The notes below the pieces were generated by a model that saw nothing but the letters and a program-made list of their open reading frames with translations, had not been told where the DNA came from and did no database searches. Source: Strigamia acuminata (taxonomy: Eukaryota > Arthropoda > Chilopoda > Geophilomorpha > Linotaeniidae). Taken from it: a stretch of 64,000 bases of DNA. The position numbers were made by a program, and so were the translations under genes. The stretch lies in contig OX442318.1 in the NCBI GenBank assembly GCA_949358305.1, forward strand, positions 4,574,501-4,638,500. The letters are read 5' to 3'. Shown one piece after another: positions 34,259 through 46,700 of this stretch (the stretch's first letter is position 1; every line of letters starts with the position of its first letter).

Positions 34259-35564
34259 CACAAATACCAAACTGAAAGCAAGAGAAAATCACTTTTCACA
34301 ATTTTGCTGATAATCTTGATAATCTCACACTGCTATAACACCATTTTTTGTGTTTTTTCCACAAAACCAAGATGGCTGCCATTGAAATTGAAACCAAGCA
34401 AAAAAACCACTGTCAGAAACACTTGAGATGTAAATTTAATATATTTTGTCTGTTGCAACCATATTGCAAGGGTTACCGAGTTACTAGACAAACAACTGGC
34501 TGATTGGTTAATATTTTTTCCAAGAAATCTTTTTTTTATTTTTAAATTTTTTTCCCCTGCCATGTTTTTCCACAATCTAAAGCCAACTATGCTCATCTGT
34601 CATAAACATGTGGTGTAATTATTATTTTTTTTTCTTGGAATCCAGTTGGTGCAACCATTCTAAGTTAATTAAAAAAAGAGGATTGTAAATAAGTAAAAAT
34701 GAGTTAAAAAGAGTTTTATTCTTTGTAATTTTTCCTATGTGGATTAAATGCATTTTACTACACCTGAAAGCAACAGGAAGAGGTTTTTAAATATTTAAAA
34801 TAATAAAATTAAAATAAATAGGTTACCTCAAAACCTGGTTCAACATGTTTGGACATGTGCATTAAAACAATAATAAAAATAAATTATGATTTTAAATTTT
34901 TTTTTTATAATTTTTTTTTTTTTTTTTTGGTTTTTTATTTTTTTTGGTTTTTGCAGTTGTGTCTCTTGTTGGTATTTGGTTTCAACTTGGCAACTGGACA
35001 ACCTTGAACTTCGCTTTATTATGGTAAGTGCCATGGTAATATATTTATTTTAACGATTATTTATAAGTGACTCGACCTACAAACATAAGGAAATTATAAT
35101 AAATTTTTGTGTGTAAATTACAAAATCCTTGATGTATTGTTGCATGTTAAATTTTATTCATGTGGAATTATTATTTTTTTTTTGGGGGCTCAAATTAATT
35201 TTTAACATTTTAATATTTAATGAGCAGAGATCTGTTTTGAATCCAGAACACTTTTAAAGGGAGAGTTTGTTGTGAAATAATACAATCCTGAAAATGGTTG
35301 ATTGCATCATTTTCTGGGTCATCTGGTAAAATAATTTTTTTTTTTAAATTTCCGTTTAATTTTCATTTATTTTTTTTAGAAAATGTCTTGTCGGTTAATT
35401 CAATCGCTGTCATTTAGTTGCCGGTCATTTCTTTGCAGCAAAATGCTTGTTAGTTTGATTTCTTTCACTCCGTTTCACTTTGTATGTCCCAGTTACGGCA
35501 CAAATGGCGGCTAATTCAAATCTTGCGTTATTTTTGGGACACCCTATATTAATAATTCTGTTAA

Positions 35565-35655
35565 AAGCCTGTGGTGTATTTGCACCACAAGGAATTGTGC
35601 AGGCTTAAGCGCAGTTAGGAAGTACATTGTATTGGCAACAATACAACGTATAAAG
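35565..35655 (-). mobile_element. Fragment of the pogo-like MITE family
   Basis: Its reverse complement matches the interior of the element at 62934-63182, including 'ccaatacaatgtactt', 'cttaagcctg' and 'aattccttgtggtg'. The ends are missing. Confidence 0.75.
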
Positions 35656-36416
35656 TATCATGCAGCTTCCATATTTTCCCCTAGCAACGGTTGATCAGGT
35701 ATGAAACAATTAAGGATCTTCACTTTTATTAGAGGAGTGGAGGGAGACATGTTTTAGGCACAAACTCTTGTTTGGTTATTTTGCATCTTCGGTGACAAAA
35801 TGCATCGAACATGTGGATACGTGTCCAAGGGTCCAAACCATACAGCAAATGTCTTATAGTTGTGACATTGGCCAACATATTTCCACACAACTTTTGGTCC
35901 AGTGCCCCTAAATGCAGGTGTCCCTGGTCTGCAGCCACCACACTTAAGCAAATGGTTGGGGCGGCATAAATTTCGGTTGGTTGAACACATTGCACAATGC
36001 ATTTAATATCTCAAGTATGGTAGTTACACAATTCTTTCGACCGGATGGTGCTTCAACCGCATTAATCTGATTGAGGTTGAATAGACCAAATGTGACTTGG
36101 ATGATGCAATTCCTTACTGGAAGTCTCTATTGACAGGGGAAAATGCTTTGCTTCAAAATGCCATTAATAAGTTTTGATAACTTAGAGGGTTTGCGGTTTA
36201 CAGGCTCCGCTGAAGAATATCGTATTTTTGCAAAACTACGGTATTGTTTCCGTATTTAACCTCACGAACCTTGAATGTACCCTTCGTTCGTGACGTTCAG
36301 ACTTCATTTGTTACATTAAACAAATCTAACACTGGAAAAAAATATGGCTTTACACGTCTTTTAATTGCTGAAAAGTTAATGTAAATTTGAACTTTCGGCT
36401 TTTACAATTACAACTT

Positions 36417-36452
36417 CAGTTTTTCGTTAGTTATAACTAACGAAAAACTGTA
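36417..36452. repeat. Perfect palindrome around 'gttagttataactaac'
   Basis: The sequence 'cagtttttcgttagtt' is followed directly by its near-exact reverse complement. It could form a cruciform or hairpin and is probably the centre of a degraded MITE related to that near 26.0-26.3 kb. Confidence 0.85.
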
Positions 36453-36888
36453 ATTGTAGTTTTGAATAAGAGTTGCGGCTCTAAATCGATAAAATACGGT
36501 ATGTCATAAGTTTGTGGAGATCGGCAAACGCAGTTGAATTTTCTAGAGCAATGAGGAATTTCATACCGGTTTGTACGAGATTGCATCAACAACCTTGTTA
36601 AAGGCTCAAAAATGTCACCTAACTGACCTGCCTTAATAGGATAATTGAAGGTACTGCCAGAAGGATACCTAATTGCAGGAACTCTCTATTGAAATGTCTC
36701 TCAAAGGTCAAGCAAAATATAATTGAGAATTGATTTCATGTACTAGATAGGAAGAATGGAGCCAATGCTCTTCCATCCACCTTTGTTTTTGATCAAAAGT
36801 TATTTACCTTTGTTGCAGGTTAAAAACCTGCATGATGCCATCGAATGTAGCAAAAGCTAAGATTAAGTTTGATGATGTCGGAGATATA

Positions 36889-38535
36889 CAAGTGAGAAGC
36901 ATAAGTTTGGAAACTTGGCTGAATTCAAAAATTTGAGTTTTGTTAGTTTGTGATTATGAGAAAACAAACAATCAAAGGATATTAAGCTTATAACATTTTA
37001 TTAATGTAGCATAGAGCTTTCCAAAAATCTAAATGTTTTCAAAAAAATCAAATAAATAACATAAATATGTTGAATTGTATACACCCCCTGGTGAAGCAGA
37101 AGTCTGGAAACTTGCTCTATCTGTTGCATAAGTTTAGAAACTTCCGTGATTTCTCATGTAAACTCATTTGCATAATTTCACAAAAGCAAGAAAACAGTTG
37201 TTTTTGATGCAGCTAACATCTCTGGTGTGATAATGGGCAAAACACCAGAGTTGAGTATGGATGAAAAGCGAATTGCCATGAATATGCGTGCAAAGAAGAA
37301 AACATTGGCTGAAATTGCTGACCACCATCAAATATCTACATCATGCGTGTGTAAATGTTTGAAACAAATTCAAGATGTTGGTGGACAGATAAAACCAGTG
37401 AAAAAACGACCTGGAAGGCCTCAATGCACAACAACTCGTGAAAATCGAATTCTGAGAAAAGTTGTGTCAAAACAACCAAAGTCAACTGCCTATGAATTGC
37501 ATCAGAAATGGAACACTAAAGCCAATATTCATGTATCCAAAGACACGGTGATACAACGCCTTAAAGATATGGGATACAGATCTAGAGTACCAAATAGAAA
37601 ACCTTACCTAAATAAAAAACAAATTGCTGAACGACTTGCATGGGCCAAAGAACATTTGAACTGGACTGCTGAAATGTGGTTTTTTCGGATGAATCAAAAT
37701 TCTATTTATCATTTGGGGACCAAGGAACTCGAGTTTGCAGGAAAAAAGAACAAGAATATCCCCTAAATGTCTGAAAACCACTGTTAAGCATCCACTCGGA
37801 GTAATGGTCTGGAGATGCATGGCCTCTAAATGTCCAGGAGAATTAAAATTTGTGGAAGGGACAATAAATGCATTAAAATACCAGCAAATATTAGAGGAAG
37901 GTTTACTAACATCAATGAAAAAGCAAAGAGTACGTCGCAAATTGTTCTTTCAGCAAGATGGGGTTTCCTGCCATACTGCCAAAACTACAACAAAATGGTT
38001 TGAACAAAAAAGAATAAACGTTTTATCATGGCCAGGTAATTCCCCAGACTGGAATAAAATGGAATAAAATGAAAAAGCGTTTGCAAGCTCAAAAACCAGC
38101 AAATAAGAGAGCTTAAAGCTGCAATCACTGAAATCTGGAAAACAGTTACAGCAGATGAATGTGTCAAGCTTACGTCATCAATGCCTAAGCGACTTGCTGC
38201 GGTAATAAAGGCAAAAGGATATCCCACCAAATATTGAGGTAGTACTTTACTAATTTGAAATATTTATAGCTTAATCACTCAAGTTTCCAAACTTATGCAA
38301 CAGATAGAGCAAGTTTCCAGACTTCTGCTTCACCAGGGGGTGTATACAATTCAACATATTTATGTTATTTATTTGATTTTTTTGAAAACATTTAGATTTT
38401 TGGAAAGCTCTACGCTACATTAATAAAATGTTATAAGCTTAATATTCTTTGATTGTTTGTTTTCTCATAATCACAAACTAACTAAACTCAAATTTTTGAA
38501 TTCAGCCAAGTTTCCAAACTTATGCTTCTCACTTG
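36889..38535 (+). mobile_element. Tc1/mariner element with about 255-bp IR/DR ends
   Basis: A 1647-bp element flanked by TA dinucleotides (36887-36888 and 38536-38537). The ends start 'caagtgagaagcataag' and are its reverse complement at the right. The terminal inverted repeats extend to about 255 bp each (roughly 36889-37142 and 38281-38535), and within each arm a motif resembling 'gcataagtttggaaact' occurs twice, the IR/DR arrangement of many Tc1-like elements. The transposase inside is broken. Arm identity is high, so insertion is fairly recent. Confidence 0.95.
37233..38237 (+). pseudogene. Broken Tc1-like transposase
   Basis: The reading frame starts at ATG 37233. An N-terminal helix-turn-helix region (about residues 10-50) and a GRP-type motif (KKRPGRP) are followed by a DDE domain. 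The DES-type first Asp lies in a shifted frame near 37.68-37.74 kb, QQD near 37.96 kb marks the second Asp, and NSPDWN...ME near 38.05 kb marks the third-residue region. At least two frame breaks (about 37.68-37.74 kb and 38.05-38.09 kb) separate the parts, so no active enzyme is encoded. The domain order is that of Tc1/mariner transposases. Confidence 0.92.
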
Positions 38536-39634
38536 TAGATTTCTATTGTGCCCATATTGGTCATAAAAATCTTCCCATCTCCAGCTTAAAGCCTCATAGC
38601 CATAGAACCATAAATGCTTTCAACTCTATCCACCAGACGGTGCAAAAAGTCGTTGATTTTCTACGACTTCTGTTGAAATTCATCATGTTCTGGGTCGCGA
38701 GATTACATGACAACTCCCCCTGGTGGAAGAGACCCTCACACGGGATTTACGCATTGGATCAAGGTGACCAAAAAAGTTCGTCGCGGAATCGTCTAAACTC
38801 GACGTTTAGATGATTCAGCGACGTCATCTAAACCAGTGATGGCCGCCGTCATAGCGGTTTAACTCATAATTATAAGGAACAATTGGCAACCGCAAACTCC
38901 CTTGTTAGGCCCAACGTATTTTTACGGGTTTGACATTGAAAGGGTTAAATAGTTATAACCCGTGCAGAAGAGTTATTCATTATTCATATCAACCAGTGTG
39001 ATGGCCACCAGCCAATTATAGAGGTCGAAGTCACCATGGCGACAAAGAAGTTTATATTTGCAGAAAATTGCAAAAATTAACTTGTAAGTAATTGTGTTAT
39101 TGTAATGACAGGAAGTGCCGCCTTTGCCATTCAAATGCAGCATCATAAACACAGATACAAAGCGTTGGAAAAGAAAGAAAAAATGTACTTCCGTCATGGA
39201 ATAAAAGCATGAGAAATGAATTGGGTGTTGAAGAGGGGCTTTGAGGTTTGGGTGTTGTCATTTGTATGCCACAAGTCCAGTTTGATGCACAATCAGGTCT
39301 CCATCATTGAGGACAGTCCTGTTAGACAAGAACTGCCCCCTTGGAACTAGATTTGGTCACCCTTTTCCCAGGACATGACTGACCTTTTGGGTTTTATTTC
39401 TTTGGGAAAAGCAAGCCAATTAGAATAGGTGTCTTTTCTTAAGTTAAAAAAAAATATATAGAAATAAGGAAGTGATTTTTTTTCACATGAAATAAATACA
39501 AGAAAAAAAAAGTTGTTTGGGTATTCAAGTACTGACAACATTGTGGAAACAAAACACGAGGTGGATGAATGTACGGTGCATAAGTTTTATTAAAAAGGAT
39601 TTAATGGCAATTAAAATATGCTAAAGTGATACGT

Positions 39635-39755
39635 AAGACCTGGATTAACGCATAAATGCATAGGAATTATTTTTATTCAATAAAAAGCCGAAATTGACTA
39701 TAAATGCGTATTTTCCGAAAATCAAAAACAAATGCATACATCGCCATTACGTAAC
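39635..39755. repeat. Dispersed repeat, copy 2 (related to 11308-11430)
   Basis: It shares 'aaatgcataggaattatt' and 'attcaataaaaagccgaaatt' and 'attttccgaaaatca' with the SMURF intron 2 copy in the same orientation. Confidence 0.8.
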
Positions 39756-40639
39756 ATGTATGTATCAATTTTGCATATTTTTATTTTTATCTTGCATAAA
39801 ATGGAATTTTTGGTGCATATTTTATGCGCATAAAAGAAATTTTATTTTGTATAAATATCCAGGGTTTACTGATAAGCTTACGCATATGAAATAGAAGTTT
39901 TAAATACAGTGCGTAAGTATATTCATACAAATAAATGTCCTGAATCACATTTGTCTGTATAAAGTTTAACACTTGTGCAGCTGTGAATTACTAAGTGTTT
40001 TCTTTCCTGAGGGACCTGTGTTTTATAGGAAGAAACGCAGAACTGTTGTTGCTAGAGGCAATCATTTGCATACAATGCAAGTTTATGAGGTTAGTATGGT
40101 GTGTTGTGTGTTACAAACTTGGTGGTTTCTATTTCTTAGCTAAATTTGGACCAATTTGTGTCCCAAGTTGAGTGATGTGATGTAACATGGCTTTCATGGG
40201 TGTTGTTTGGTTTGTTTACCAGGAAAAAGGGGTTCTACTGGTATTGTTCTGTGACCTACTTCTCTCACCCCAACATGCCAAAGTGTGTGGTTGAATTGGT
40301 TATGTAAATTATGAAAGAAAAAAAATTTTCTTTGCAGGACTGGACTGGGATTAGATGTAGGCCTGAGAAAAGTTAACAATAAGGACCCCATCTGCCCTGC
40401 TAAGACCACTAGACAAGAATTCAATTAGTTTTGCCAGTGAAGCGGAGTTTACGGATGACAGCAGAATATCATTCTATCGACATCATGTTTGGGGTCTTTG
40501 ACAGGATTGGATTTAAGTATTGGGGGGGGGGGAGGACCCAAGCTACAACAAATATTGGGGCTCTTATGTGCAGTTTTTTCAACCTGAGCAAATTTTTTTA
40601 ACATGGTGTTCTATGGCCAGCCAACCAAACCAGCTATTT

Positions 40640-40706
40640 TTAGATATTCGTTATATATCGATAATTTGTTATATCGCGATTCGTTATAAAGAGTTTCGAC
40701 TGTATA
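40640..40706. mobile_element. Right-end fragment of the pogo-like MITE family
   Basis: The segment ends 'gattcgttataaagagtttcgactgta', identical to the right end of the element at 62934-63182; the left part is missing. Confidence 0.85.
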
Positions 40707-43700
40707 TAAAGAGATAATAATAAGAGTATTTTTTAGATTTTTTTTAGAGTAAACTTTTTTTTGTGCTTAGGGGCCCTATAATACCTAAATCTAGCCCTGG
40801 CCCCAGAGGTGGATATAAGGTCTGTGGGGGGCCCTTCTTGCAACCTTTTTCAGGCTCTAGGGGCCTAGGGCCCATGAACCTAGGGGGTTCAGGGCCCATG
40901 AACCTAGGGGGTTCATGGAGGATGTAAAAATGTATGGAAAATCCTAGCTGTGGGGTATGGGCCCATCAACCCAACTTGGTGGTTTATGGAGGTCCAGGTG
41001 ACTTCATTTGGGAGTTTATTTTCTTTAAATTTTTGCCTGTTTAAAATCTTGATGATCCTGAGATAGAATCTGTATTTAGCCTTGGCCAAGACCCAGGCAG
41101 ATGTTAAATAAATCAATAAATCTTTAACCTTGACCGTAGCCTTGGAGCAAGGAGACACTAAAGTCATCACAAAGCAACTGTATGATTGAAATTACAGTGC
41201 CATCTGGAGGCTGGTTTCTGTTTTAACTAATTACACAACTCCATAACAAGTTTTGCTAATTACAATTAGAATGAAACCAAATTGGAGGGCAATTAGCACA
41301 AATTGGAGGGGTGGTGATGGCACAATTATAATTATATATAATGTGTTTTGTGTGACACCAAGTCAATTAGCAGTTGTAATTGATCAATCCTCTTTAAAAT
41401 GTTTGACATGGTTCAAAACACTTTTAGAATCTCATTTCAAAAACTTATTTCAAAGAATTGCAAATGTTAGGGCAGGGGTCAGCAAGTAATTTTAAGTGGG
41501 GTCCGGATACTATTGAAAATTTTTATCGAGGTCCAGAAAAAAAACAGTTAAAAATCTTACTAAAAACCTAAAAAAACGAAAAAAAACACTTAAAAACCAA
41601 ATAAACCCCCCAATAAACACACACAACCCAAAAAATACCAATAAAACCTAAAAAACATGAAAAAAACAGGAAAAACTGGAAAAAAACACCGAAAAACTCG
41701 AGAAAAACGAAAGAAACCGAGGGAAAAACGTCGCTAAAACGTCACCGCGGTCCAAGTTTCGACCGTCCGCGGTCCGGGATTATCAACACATTATTTATCA
41801 CTTTTATGTGAGGACACGGCTGATGTTTACGTCGAAGTGTAGTTGCCTAGTCTTCGCTAATTATGTTTCTATATCCACCAGAGTCCAAAACACCTTAGTT
41901 CGATAGTGTTTTTCATAACGACAGATGTGCTTGTTGGGAATCGTATTGTAGACACAGCAGGGAACGTGTGCTTAACTACTTTACCATTGATTTGTAGGTG
42001 TAGCAAACAATCTCATACACAGAAAAAGGGTAAAATTTCCTCACCCTTGTCCAGGAACATCGCTTAAATCGTGGCTTCTTAAAGTTTTTCAACTTAAGAC
42101 TCCTTTTTGCGGAAGAAATTTTTACTCGACTCCAGGTTTTGTGGAGAACAAAATGGTAGAATTCATTAGGTGCATTTAATTCTAAATTTCTAAAATCCGA
42201 TTCTAAAAACTTGATTAAAAAAATCGGTTTTTAACTTTGTCTTAACCGATTGATCATGTCATCTTACAAAATACCCCTTGTGCTCATAAAATTATCGATA
42301 ATTGTGTTTGGTAATCGTGGTATTACTGGTGATAATATCCCTGGACTTAATCAGTTATCCTGTTATTCCTCGATTACATCGAACAAACGACGCTTGACGT
42401 TCATTTGTTCGCTCTGCTCACTTCATTCCGCCGAGATTACATTCAAACAATGCTATTAACCCTTTTGCGCAAATTGTAGCAATCCCTGCTATAAATGGCT
42501 GACGATTCGTCAATGGGAAATTCAAAATTATTTTTTTTTTCATTTTCAAAATAGGAAAAAACGAATAAAGACGTAAAAAAAAGTCATTGACACAAAATGT
42601 TTGTTTAAATTCCTTTAAAGTTTTCTAGTGTTGTTTGTTCGGTCACGATTGGCTGAGCACAGATAATACGATTGGAGGTGAACGGGCGATTAACACAAAA
42701 CCACAATACCAACCAGCGCCCCTTCGTGACTGCAAAATAAACCATAAAAAAATTAAAAAAATATAAAATCGATAAATTTCTTCAACCAAAATAAAATAAT
42801 AAAAAAAATAAAAATTTCTAAACCAAATTAAAATCCATTAATGTTATTATAATAACAAATCACTTGTTGAAATGGTGAAGTTCGCCTTGAAAAATCCAAA
42901 AGAAAAAAATTAATTGCGTTGTGGAAAAAAAAATACTACTTAGTTGCTATCGAAGCGTGTCATGAAGGTAACCCACCATATCCCTTCCTGGGTGGAGATG
43001 GAAGGCTCAGGAAGTCGTCCCGACGAACCCTTAACGAAATAAATTTAAAAAAACGAAATAAAAAGTCATCCATTTGCTTTATAGTTGCGCCTTCCAATGC
43101 CAGATGGCACGTCACTGTTGCCACGGCAACCGAGTTATTTATATCTAGAAGTAAAGATGGAGTGTGATTTTTTTGGATTTCTCATTGAATATTTTACAAA
43201 AAATGGACAAAAATCATTAAAGATTCATTTTTAATTAACTTTGATGTGCAATGGAGTGAAATTTAGAAATTCACATCATTTGTCATGTGCTACTTATTTT
43301 CTTATCTCAACTTCCGGTCAGACCACCTGGCAAATACACCTCTAGAGGGGCCCCCAAGATCCTCTGTTTGATTGTTCTCATTGACAGATGGTCATTGGGG
43401 CATCCTGTGTGTCCAGGAACAAATTACATGACCTAAATTTCTCTTTTTATTATTAATAAAAATATTTATTTACTAAAATAATAAATATCAACAAAAAAAA
43501 AATAAGATCGATTTTATTTTTTAAAAATAATTTTTTAATTTTTTAAAAAATTTATTTTATTTTATTTAAATTCGAGTAAATAAAACAAAATCACGTTTTT
43601 TTTCCTGTTTGTTTTTATTAGCTCAAAATGAGAAACAAATTGAATTTCCCATCCAATTTACCAAGCCAGAAATCAAATAATATACCGAAAGAGCGAATCT

Positions 43701-43767
43701 ATCGCGTTAAAGAACGACGGGAGTCTAAGATCCGTCCTTCGTTTAACGCGAATCTATCAAAACAAAC

Positions 43768-46700
43768 ATGGCCGGCTTCGATAGGAACTCTCAGCACGGT
43801 TTAAGAGTTGTTACGAACGGCAGAACGACCACTGCCGTTTCCCCGACTGGATACAACGCGGAATTCCAGCGCCCGCGCACGCCTGAGCCGGATCAGGACG
43901 AAATTATTCACAAGGTAAATAAAAAAAAAATAAAATAAAAAAAAAATAATTCAAATTAAACCAGTGAGATGTTGGGCAGCCATTAATGTCTCGTTTAATT
44001 AGATTATGACCTGATTTTGGTCAATTAGAATTGGGTCAGATGAGAAGTGGATTAAAGAATTAATAAATTATGAGTTGACTTGAGGTGTTTAATTTACTAA
44101 TTTGTCATTAAGTTTGTATGAAAGGGTGTAATTAAATGTGAATTAAATTAGACGGTAATTTGGCTGGTTTAAGTGGTCATTAACCTTGAAATGAACCTCT
44201 TGGGTTTATTGGGATGGTGCAGTGTAGTAAATAAGGTGGTAGACAGGTTATGGCCCAAAGTTTTTGATTCTGCCACTAGGTGGCAGCAGCTTCCAAACAG
44301 AGCTGTTCTTGGGAATCAAATCAATATGGGGTTTTATATTAATTATAAAATCAATCATTTTTTAGTCTTTTAGAGTTGTTTCTTGGTTTAGTTTATATGA
44401 ATTTAAAATACTTCGGTACATAGTGAGTTATTCGTGATGGCCACTTAGATAGAATTTACCCACCGCCATTTTGTTTTGTGTTTGACAAGTCTCCAAATCG
44501 CTTGCCAAAATTGCAAAAACTATCTTTTGCAATTATGCGCATGATTGGTGGAACTGGTGTCACGCGACAAATCTAAAATTGCAAAATTGCAAAATTGCCT
44601 TAATTAATGAAACCTCTAAATGAATAGGCCCATTCGTAAAGTCGCGTTTAAGCGTGATTACCTTACGAATGTGCTGCGTGTTCCGGACACAGGCCCCAGA
44701 AATCTGTCAGGTTCGGGGAAAGTCTTTGTATGTTGTAACGTGTCTAATTTGTCTAATTTTATTTAATTATTTAATTTTGTTTTGTAGACTATCTTAGTTG
44801 GTGATAGTGGAGTGGGCAAAACGTCACTTTTAGTCCAGTTTGATCAGGGAAAATTCCAAAGTGGATCATTTTCAGCTACAGTGGGCATCGGTTTTACGGT
44901 ATGTTTTCATATTATTCCATCTCCTTCGAAAGTAGAATTCAAGATGGGAAAAAGTTTGTGATTGGCTTAAAGAAGTGAACACTTCCGATTGGCTAAATAA
45001 GATTGCAAAGGGACACAGTCCCTACTATGCCGCAACATGGAACTACGTCCGGAGTGAAACGAAAGCATGTTTGCTTCGCTTATTTAGATGAGGTTGTCGG
45101 AGTCGTGGGTGTTGTTGTTTGTATTTGCTGTGAGTATTAGCTCGTGATGGGAGAAGTAAGAAATGTGTTTGTGGCAGCGTGGCGATGTAACAGACGGCGC
45201 GGCTTTTGTATGCGATTGATTGGATTTTCCTTCTCGACGTCAATTTCCGTTCCGTCGGTGTTACAGCTGAAGTGGTGTTATATTCGAATTTTTGCTCAAT
45301 GTTTACAAATTTGCCATTTCTAGCAAAACACCGTGTTGTTATTTTCGGTGGAAGACGGTAGTGATATTACCCACTTCCATTTTGCGCATAACAATATTTT
45401 GACGCATCTGAAAGTGCATTAACCTTCCCATGGCCATGGCTAGTTACAACACATTGATCATTATTGCCTTCTTCGAGTGTGTGCATCTGCGCATGTGCAG
45501 TTTTCCAGGTGCAATTTTACCTGGCACGAACACATGTTTTAACACTGATTTCAATATGCCACCTAGTGCAAAACGGTGGAAAAACGGTGTACGGTACTCC
45601 CATCAATGGTGTTTTATGTTATAAATAATAAATTAACTTATTAATAATTGAAAAAGTATTCGTATTTAGTCATCTTTTTTAATCTACGCGTGACCGTGGA
45701 AAGGTTAATACATCAGAAAAGTGCATTTTGTGCTTAAAAATGCATCTTTTCTGATGAGTGTATCCCATTTTCTTCTTAAAAGTTCTGTTTTCCTCACAAT
45801 GGGAAGTCAACAATTGAAATGTTTTGAGTATAGAAGCAAAGCCTCACATAACAGACATTGTTCCATCTATTGAGCAATTTGTATAAACACAACTCAACAC
45901 AAAACAGTCAATGGATTGTGAAGTACAACCAAAAATGTAAACAAATTATGAAATGTCTGTGGATGTGATGTGCCTGCTGTTTCTACTTCTGGATGATTCA
46001 TCATGAATTATTGAAGCTGGAAATTTCTTACTCGCACTTCGCCATCTGTCGGCGCAACAATTAGTGAATTGCCACAACAGAATGAATGAAATATTTTTTT
46101 AAAGAAAAAAAATACGGAATTTAATAATAAATCGCACATTTTGGTCACTAATAAAATATTTTCGAGTTGGATAAAATTTAAAAATAACCAACAACCTGTG
46201 GAGGCCTCGATTTGAACCGAAAAAATACGAAATTTCGAGTTAATTGTGGATAATTGTAAACATTTGGCAAAGAGTTCACGTGGTTTTTGATCTATATTTA
46301 GTTCAGGATAATTATCTAGAATCCACACTGCAGTTTTTATGGTGTTATATATATATTTTTTTTATATTTTGTTATTTTTGTTATTTTTTTCGCTTCCCAT
46401 CAATTTTGAAATGTAATCTCCCACTTCCGGTAGTGTGGTGTATGTGGCATTGAGCGCACGGTTTTCGTCCGTTTAATTTTGCTTTTGTTTTTATTTTTTC
46501 GTTTGGATATTGATCAGTGAATATCGTGTTTTATTTACTCCATGCCGTCGCCGAGTGCTTCGTCGAATGGGAATCCTTTTCGAAATGGAGAGGTTGATGA
46601 TTCGTCTTCTGATATATACGATGTGTGTGGAAAGGTAAAAAATTAGAAGTCATAAAACTAAAAAAAAAAATAATAAGAAAAATGAGTCGACACACTTTAG

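Larger units (their letters stand above)
33090..36888. other. Intergenic region with repeats
   Basis: No gene was recognised. It contains inverted-repeat segments near 33.2-33.6 kb, a GTGGTCTAAAA-type array (34.06-34.26 kb), remnants of a pogo-like MITE near 35.57-35.65 kb and a palindrome at 36.42-36.45 kb. Two overlapping minus-strand ORFs near 35.73-36.0 kb show no family features. Confidence 0.5.
38538..43767. other. Intergenic region upstream of the Rab26/37 gene
   Basis: No coding gene was recognised across about 5.2 kb. It holds dispersed-repeat copies (39.64-39.76 and 40.64-40.71 kb), a G run near 40.53 kb, a hAT-like 'caggggtcagcaa' end near 41.47 kb followed by A-rich 'aaaaacc' repeats, and AT-rich sequence. 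The Rab26/37 promoter should lie near its right end. Confidence 0.5.

Noticed and set aside
34956-35024. Exon-like segment (acceptor tttttgcag, donor atg|gtaagt)
   Set aside because: About 66 nt with no partner exons and no protein similarity. It may be chance or a non-coding exon.
35729-36002. Two overlapping minus-strand ORFs of 82-88 codons, Cys-containing
   Set aside because: No recognised domain, no splice context, and they overlap in different frames.
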